A stretch of 64,000 nt of DNA from G963717155 sp963717155 (GTDB lineage Bacteria > Actinomycetota > Thermoleophilia > Gaiellales > JALYLC01). This document shows, piece by piece, positions 60,284 to 64,000 of this stretch. Below the pieces are notes generated by a model. That model worked only from the letters and a program-made list of their open reading frames with translations, did not search any database and was not told where the DNA came from. Every line of letters starts with the position of its first letter. The first letter of the stretch is position 1. A program made the translations under genes and the position numbers. The stretch is taken from positions 3,038,001-3,102,000 of the forward strand of contig OY970326.1 in NCBI GenBank assembly GCA_963717155.1, in the 5' to 3' direction.

Positions 60284-60652
60284 TTAGGTGGATTCCTTGA
60301 CGAGCGCGCCGGCTGTCAGCTCCAGGATGACGGTCACCACCGAGAGGATGATCGCAGCCCAGATGGCAGTCCAGAAGAAGTGATCGATCGTCAGGTGGCT
60401 GGACAGGGCATCGGTGATCTGGAGCAGTACCGCGTTGACGATGATCGAGAAGAGGCCGAGCGTCAGGACGGTCAACGGGAGGGTGAGGAGGCGCAGGATC
60501 GTTCCGAGGATCGCGTTGATGATGCCGAACAGCAGGGCGATCCAGAGGTAGGCGAACACGCCTCCCGACACGGTCATGCCGGAGAGCAGCCATGACGTGA
60601 TGGCGAAGGCCGCCGCCACCACGACCAGGTACATGAGAAACGATCGAACCAT
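60284..60652 (-). CDS. phage-holin-4-like (PF04020 type) membrane protein
   Basis: 122 residues with four membrane helices: SFLMYLVVVAAAFAITSWLL, VFAYLWIALLFGIINAILG, LTLGLFSIIVNAVLLQITD and a last helix with VILELTAGALV. The internal PLTVLTLGLFSIIVNA is the mark of the family once named mycobacteriophage holin-like; chromosomal copies are unrelated to lysis and of unknown function. It lies 24 bases upstream (in transcription order) of the GAP-like relic. Confidence 0.85.
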   Translation of the reverse strand: MVRSFLMYLVVVAAAFAITSWLLSGMTVSGGVFAYLWIALLFGIINAILGTILRLLTLPLTVLTLGLFSIIVNAVLLQITDALSSHLTIDHFFWTAIWAAIILSVVTVILELTAGALVKEST

Positions 60653-60718
60653 CGCGGTTAGCTCCCTGGACAGTCTGACGCTGCACGCAAACGCGCGTGC
60701 CGCCTGGCGAGGAGCATC

Positions 60719-61465
60719 TTAGGTAGTCCGGGTGACGCGCCGTGCGGTCCACGTCGCGCGCAGGGTCGCCTCGTCCGCCGGACGGTCCGTGTACTCCTCG
60801 GTCACCGCAGCCACCGCGAAGCCTGCGTCTCGGAGGGCAGCACCGACGTCCGCGTCAGCGTGGAAGTACTGACGATGCTGCTCGCTGAAGGGTTCACCGT
60901 CGCGGTGCCGTGTGAGCTCGATCCTGGTGTCGCACGTGCGGGTGCCGGCATCCACGGCGTTGCTGATCACGAACTCGTTCCCGGCCGATTCACCGGCCAC
61001 GATGGGGTTGGCGATCGCGAACTCCATCATCCGGTCGGTGTGGAGGTCGAACACGAACCACCCCGCGGGGCGGATCAGCGGGGCCACTGCGAGAGCGGTC
61101 AGTCGAAGCTCGTCCGGCGTGAGGTAGTTGAGGCCGTCGAACGTGCAGACCGCCGCGTCGAAGACGCCTTCGACGGTCAGGTCGGGCAGCGTCATCCGGC
61201 TCAACGCCGCCTCGTCGCCCAGGCGCTCGCGGGCGACGGAGAGCATCGCGTCGGAGGCGTCGACGCCCACGACCCGGTAGCCCCTCGCGATCAGCTCGCC
61301 GGCGAGGAGGCCGGTGCCGCAGCACAGGTCGAGCACTGACCGGACGCCCCCCGGGTCGGCGCTCCAGAGCTCGTGGAGGAACGAGGCCCAGCGGTCGTGG
61401 CAGGGGTCTACGACCAGCTCGTCGTAGACCCCTGCCAGCCGCGAATAGGCCTCGACCTCTCTCAC
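60719..61465 (-). CDS. SAM-dependent methyltransferase
   Basis: 248 residues from the GTG at 61465; earlier starts would run into the SHOCT gene. Class I methyltransferase with VLDLCCGTGLLAGELIARGY (SAM loop near residue 45), VGVDASDAMLSVARERLG and FDAAVCTFDGLNYLTP, followed by a small C-terminal sheet with DTRIELTRHRDGEPF. The substrate cannot be told. It is 22 bases after the SHOCT gene on the same strand. Confidence 0.85.
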   Translation of the reverse strand: MREVEAYSRLAGVYDELVVDPCHDRWASFLHELWSADPGGVRSVLDLCCGTGLLAGELIARGYRVVGVDASDAMLSVARERLGDEAALSRMTLPDLTVEGVFDAAVCTFDGLNYLTPDELRLTALAVAPLIRPAGWFVFDLHTDRMMEFAIANPIVAGESAGNEFVISNAVDAGTRTCDTRIELTRHRDGEPFSEQHRQYFHADADVGAALRDAGFAVAAVTEEYTDRPADEATLRATWTARRVTRTT

Positions 61466-61487
61466 GGCTCCGTCAGTGCGGTCGCGA

Positions 61488-61769
61488 TCAGATGCCGAGG
61501 ATCTTGGCCTTGGCAGATGCGAACTCCTCGTCGGTGAGCACACCCTGGGTGTGAAGCTGCGCGAGGTTCTGGAGCCTTTCCGTCGTGTCGTCCTCAGGCG
61601 CGGGCGCGGGCGCCGGCGCTTGCTGCTGCGCGTCTTGCTGCTGCTGGTCGTACTGCTCCTGGTCCTGCTGATCCCACTTGTTGGCCTGGCGGCGCTGCAC
61701 GCGCCCGGATACGGCGGTAGCTGTTCCCGCGACGACCGCGGTGCGGGCTGCCATGCGTAGAAGTCCCAT
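61488..61769 (-). CDS. small SHOCT protein
   Basis: 93 residues. A short hydrophobic start (MAARTAVVAGTATAVSG), a Gln-rich linker (QQDQEQYDQQQQDAQQQ) and a C-terminal SHOCT pair (LQNLAQLHTQGVLTDEEFAS). Typical partner of DUF6325 proteins in Actinomycetota, and here it follows one by 35 bases. Probable bitopic or peripheral membrane protein of unknown role. Confidence 0.85.
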   Translation of the reverse strand: MGLLRMAARTAVVAGTATAVSGRVQRRQANKWDQQDQEQYDQQQQDAQQQAPAPAPAPEDDTTERLQNLAQLHTQGVLTDEEFASAKAKILGI

Positions 61770-61804
61770 GTCGTTCCCCTTTCTAGCGCGAAGTAGACGG
61801 AGTT

Positions 61805-62218
61805 CTAGCCTGCGGCGAGGGCGGCTTGCACGACCTCGGCCGGGATCCGGATCGAATCGATCACGACGGCGTCGGCAGCCTGGAGGGCGTCGACCATCCT
61901 GGCAAGCCAGAGGTTCTCGAACGCGACCAGGAGGGCCGAGCTGTTGGACGGAAGGTCGTCGGCGACCTCCTCGGCATCCTCGGGCCCCAGCGCACCCGGC
62001 TGCGTGACATCGATGCGGAGGAAGTCCGCACCATCCTCGTCGAGGTTCGCCGCCGCGACGGTCGTCACGACGCCGTCTGCATCCTTCATCACGAAGAGCA
62101 GATCGAGAATCCGGATCGTGCCGTTCTCGACGAGCTCCATGATCGCAGGCGTGATGCGCCCGCTGAACCTGTTGCCGGGAAACCCGATGATGTATACGTC
62201 GACGGGGCCGATTGCCAT
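61805..62218 (-). CDS. DUF6325 family protein
   Basis: 137 residues; the ATG at 62218 has a perfect AAGGAGGG site, so a longer start at 62245 is rejected. GPVDVYIIGFPGNRFSGRIT, VENGTIRILDLLFVMKDADG and a C-terminal helix pair (LLVAFENLWLARMVDALQAA) are family marks. The fold is probably ferredoxin-like; no enzyme activity is known. It leads a two-gene unit with the SHOCT protein. Confidence 0.85.
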   Translation of the reverse strand: MAIGPVDVYIIGFPGNRFSGRITPAIMELVENGTIRILDLLFVMKDADGVVTTVAAANLDEDGADFLRIDVTQPGALGPEDAEEVADDLPSNSSALLVAFENLWLARMVDALQAADAVVIDSIRIPAEVVQAALAAG

Positions 62219-62329
62219 GATCCCTCCTTGTTGGGGACAGTGCACCAGTTGAGATCGCCCTGAGCGGATCCGGAAGGCAGGGAAAACCTTCTCGGGGCGC
62301 CAGTATGGCGGTGACGGGCTCGCATCGTG

Positions 62330-64000
62330 CTAGAGGTAGCGATTCCGCCGCAGCCAGTTCAGCGCGAACCAGCCCCAGATCGGCGGTAGGTAGAACGTCG
62401 TGATGCGGTAGAGAATCGTGATCGCGAACGCGGCCGACTCGGGGACTCCGGCCGATGTGAGTCCTACGAGCAGCCCGCCCTCGACGACGCCGATCCCTCC
62501 CGGCACGGGAATGAAGGTCGCGAACAGCGACACGCTCATGTTGATGACGAGCAGGTCGGCGAGCGAGAGCGGGAACCCGAGACCACGCGCGAACAGGCCG
62601 AGCGAGGTCGCGAACAGCACCTCTGTCGCGACATTGCCGAGGACGAGCTCCCCGAGCTTGTGCGACCCTCGCAACGATGCGAACGTGCCCCGTACCTCGG
62701 GCCACCAGTGCGCGAGGCGCTCGCGGAGCGCCCTGATCGCCCTGCGGCCCACCGGCAGCAGCACCACGGCGAGGATCACCACCACGAGCAGCCCGATCAG
62801 CAGGATCAGCAGATGCGTGATGTCGGACGAGCTCGGTGAGCTGAGGTCCAGCGTGAGCGTCGCGCTCGAGAAGACCAGGAGCAGCACGAGCAGGATCACC
62901 TGGACGAACGTGTTCGTGAACGAGTCGATCACGCCGGAGGTGATCGCGATCGCGGGCGCCACGCCCTGGCGCTGGAAGAAACGGACGCTGACTGCCATGC
63001 GGGCGACGCTCGAGGGCAGCGCGAGGTTCATGTAGCTGGTCGCGAGCTGCATGATGTAGACGGGCCCGTAGGGGAGCCGGACGGGAATCGCACCCATCGT
63101 CGAGACAGCCTGGGTAAGACGCGGAAGCTGCGCGACGATCGCCCCCGCGATGATCCATCCCCAGGACGCCCCCTGTAGATCCTGGCGTAGCTCGCCGAAG
63201 TCGACACCTCCGACGAACGACAGCACGGCGGCGGCTGCGAACATGAGCAGCCCGAGCTGGATGAGCGTTCCCCACGTCACGCGCCGGAGCCGGACGAGCT
63301 CGGGCATCGGCGTGTCTGCCGCCTTCGCCGCCTCCGCGCGAAGCTCGTCGTCGACGTCGATCTCGGCAGCCTTGAGCGCACGACGCAGCGCTCCGCTGAA
63401 GGCCGCCTGCTGGATGTACGGAAGCAGCGCTCCGACTCCCTCGACCCCGACCGCGGCCACCGCTGCGCGGACCGCACGCTCGACTCCGACCACCGTGGCA
63501 GTCGTGGCGAGGAGCTGCGCCCGGTCGGTCAGTCGCTCGACGCTGTCAGGCGATACGGTGCCTCCCCCGAGATCGACGAGCGTGACGGCGCCGTCGTCGA
63601 CGCGCAGCGCCGCAGGGGTGATCTGGCGGTGCGCGATGTGAGCTGCGCCGAGTCCCGTCACGGCCTTCCAGCACCGACCGAGAAGCTCGTCGTCGACCTC
63701 GGCGGCGGCAAGCGACTCGAAGAGACGGCCATGCACCCGGAGCACCAGCAGCGAGTCGCCGGCTGCGGTCATGCCGGCCGTCAGGACCCCGGACGTCGGC
63801 ACGCCCGCGTTTCCCGCAAGGAGTGTGAGAAGCGCCTCGCGCTCCGCGGGATAGGACCGCGTGAGCCCTCCCGCCGGCCCACCATCGCGATACCACAGGG
63901 TGCGCCAGCCCTTGGCGAGCAACTGGTTGTCGTAGGCGTCCCGGCCGTACACCTTGATCGCGAGGTCGCCTCCGCTCGCGTCCTTCGCGTACACGAGGAC
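62330..64000 (-). CDS. UPF0104/MprF-like flippase with N-terminal kinase-like domain (third of three), 5' end outside the window
   Basis: 557 codons are visible and the frame is still open at the window edge. Residues up to about 240 carry a protein-kinase-like or phosphotransferase-like fold (DLAIKVYGRDAYDNQLLAKG, then AHIAHRQITPAALRVDDGAV and VTLVDLGGGT): the catalytic loop has HRQITPAAL where kinases have HRDxxxxN, and VDLGG where they have DFG, so catalysis is doubtful but the Asp of VDLGG remains. About eight membrane helices follow with TFIPVPGGIGVVEGGLLVGL. The kinase-like flippase layout is known from Actinomycetota; the substrate is not. Confidence 0.82.
   Translation of the reverse strand, partial: VLVYAKDASGGDLAIKVYGRDAYDNQLLAKGWRTLWYRDGGPAGGLTRSYPAEREALLTLLAGNAGVPTSGVLTAGMTAAGDSLLVLRVHGRLFESLAAAEVDDELLGRCWKAVTGLGAAHIAHRQITPAALRVDDGAVTLVDLGGGTVSPDSVERLTDRAQLLATTATVVGVERAVRAAVAAVGVEGVGALLPYIQQAAFSGALRRALKAAEIDVDDELRAEAAKAADTPMPELVRLRRVTWGTLIQLGLLMFAAAAVLSFVGGVDFGELRQDLQGASWGWIIAGAIVAQLPRLTQAVSTMGAIPVRLPYGPVYIMQLATSYMNLALPSSVARMAVSVRFFQRQGVAPAIAITSGVIDSFTNTFVQVILLVLLLVFSSATLTLDLSSPSSSDITHLLILLIGLLVVVILAVVLLPVGRRAIRALRERLAHWWPEVRGTFASLRGSHKLGELVLGNVATEVLFATSLGLFARGLGFPLSLADLLVINMSVSLFATFIPVPGGIGVVEGGLLVGLTSAGVPESAAFAITILYRITTFYLPPIWGWFALNWLRRNRYL

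Noticed and set aside
61488..63275. A 595-codon frame covering DUF6325 and part of the flippase gene
   Set aside because: Only the last 93 codons (the SHOCT protein) have protein-like sequence with a proper start.

Overview
The window is GC-rich DNA with dense gene packing, ATGA/GTGA stop-start overlaps and many GTG starts. Together with the protein families present (SHOCT tails, DUF6325, DUF7144, a LuxR-LAL regulator, UPF0104/MprF-like flippases, liv and dpp transporters), this points to a soil-type Actinomycetota, possibly Thermoleophilia (Solirubrobacterales or relatives). The placement is inferred from gene content only. I saw no rRNA, tRNA, CRISPR array, prophage or insertion sequence.

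Layout. (1) 1-3.3 kb: the end of an alpha/beta hydrolase and a secreted serine peptidase, convergent. (2) 3.4-14.2 kb: an amino-acid locus with a cupin, a class-V aminotransferase, aldo/keto reductase, ornithine-cyclodeaminase family protein, threonine-dehydratase family protein and a SnoaL-like protein, then a complete branched-chain amino-acid type ABC transporter (substrate-binding protein, LivH, LivM, LivG, LivF). (3) 14.2-15.7 kb: lspA with a 28-residue peptide gene, an FMN reductase and a small HW/LP protein. (4) 15.7-24.9 kb: a peptide-use locus with an M19 dipeptidase, M20 peptidase, GntR/FadR regulator, a complete dipeptide-type ABC transporter and a hydrolase. (5) 25-30 kb: a fatty-acid hydroxylase/glycolipid glycosyltransferase pair, an ECF sigma factor with a membrane partner, a UBP zinc finger, and an L,D-transpeptidase coupled to an ice-binding-like surface protein. 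(6) 30.2-39.9 kb: a ten-gene minus-strand catabolic operon (two aldolases, three SDRs, a zinc alcohol dehydrogenase, SMP-30 lactonase, RidA, a D-threonine-aldolase-like enzyme, a metallo-hydrolase) and a divergent second D-threonine-aldolase-like gene. (7) 40-54 kb: regulators (MarR, receivers, a MASE1 histidine kinase, NarL- and LAL-type regulators) mixed with ion transporters, small membrane proteins and a formylglycine-generating enzyme. (8) 54-64 kb: a cell-envelope region with three UPF0104/MprF-like flippases, SHOCT proteins, a lipoprotein and a holin-like protein.

The most unusual large-scale signal is that 25 single-base frame changes lie between 3.9 and 22.9 kb. By my reading every one is a net +1, and they break 12 otherwise normal genes. 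No comparable lesion is seen in the functional genes from 23 to 64 kb. I read this as a local sequence-quality problem rather than gene decay, so those genes are annotated as whole CDS with the frame-change positions stated. Real relics also occur: a glutaminase fragment, a histidine-kinase C-terminus and a GAP-family pseudogene.
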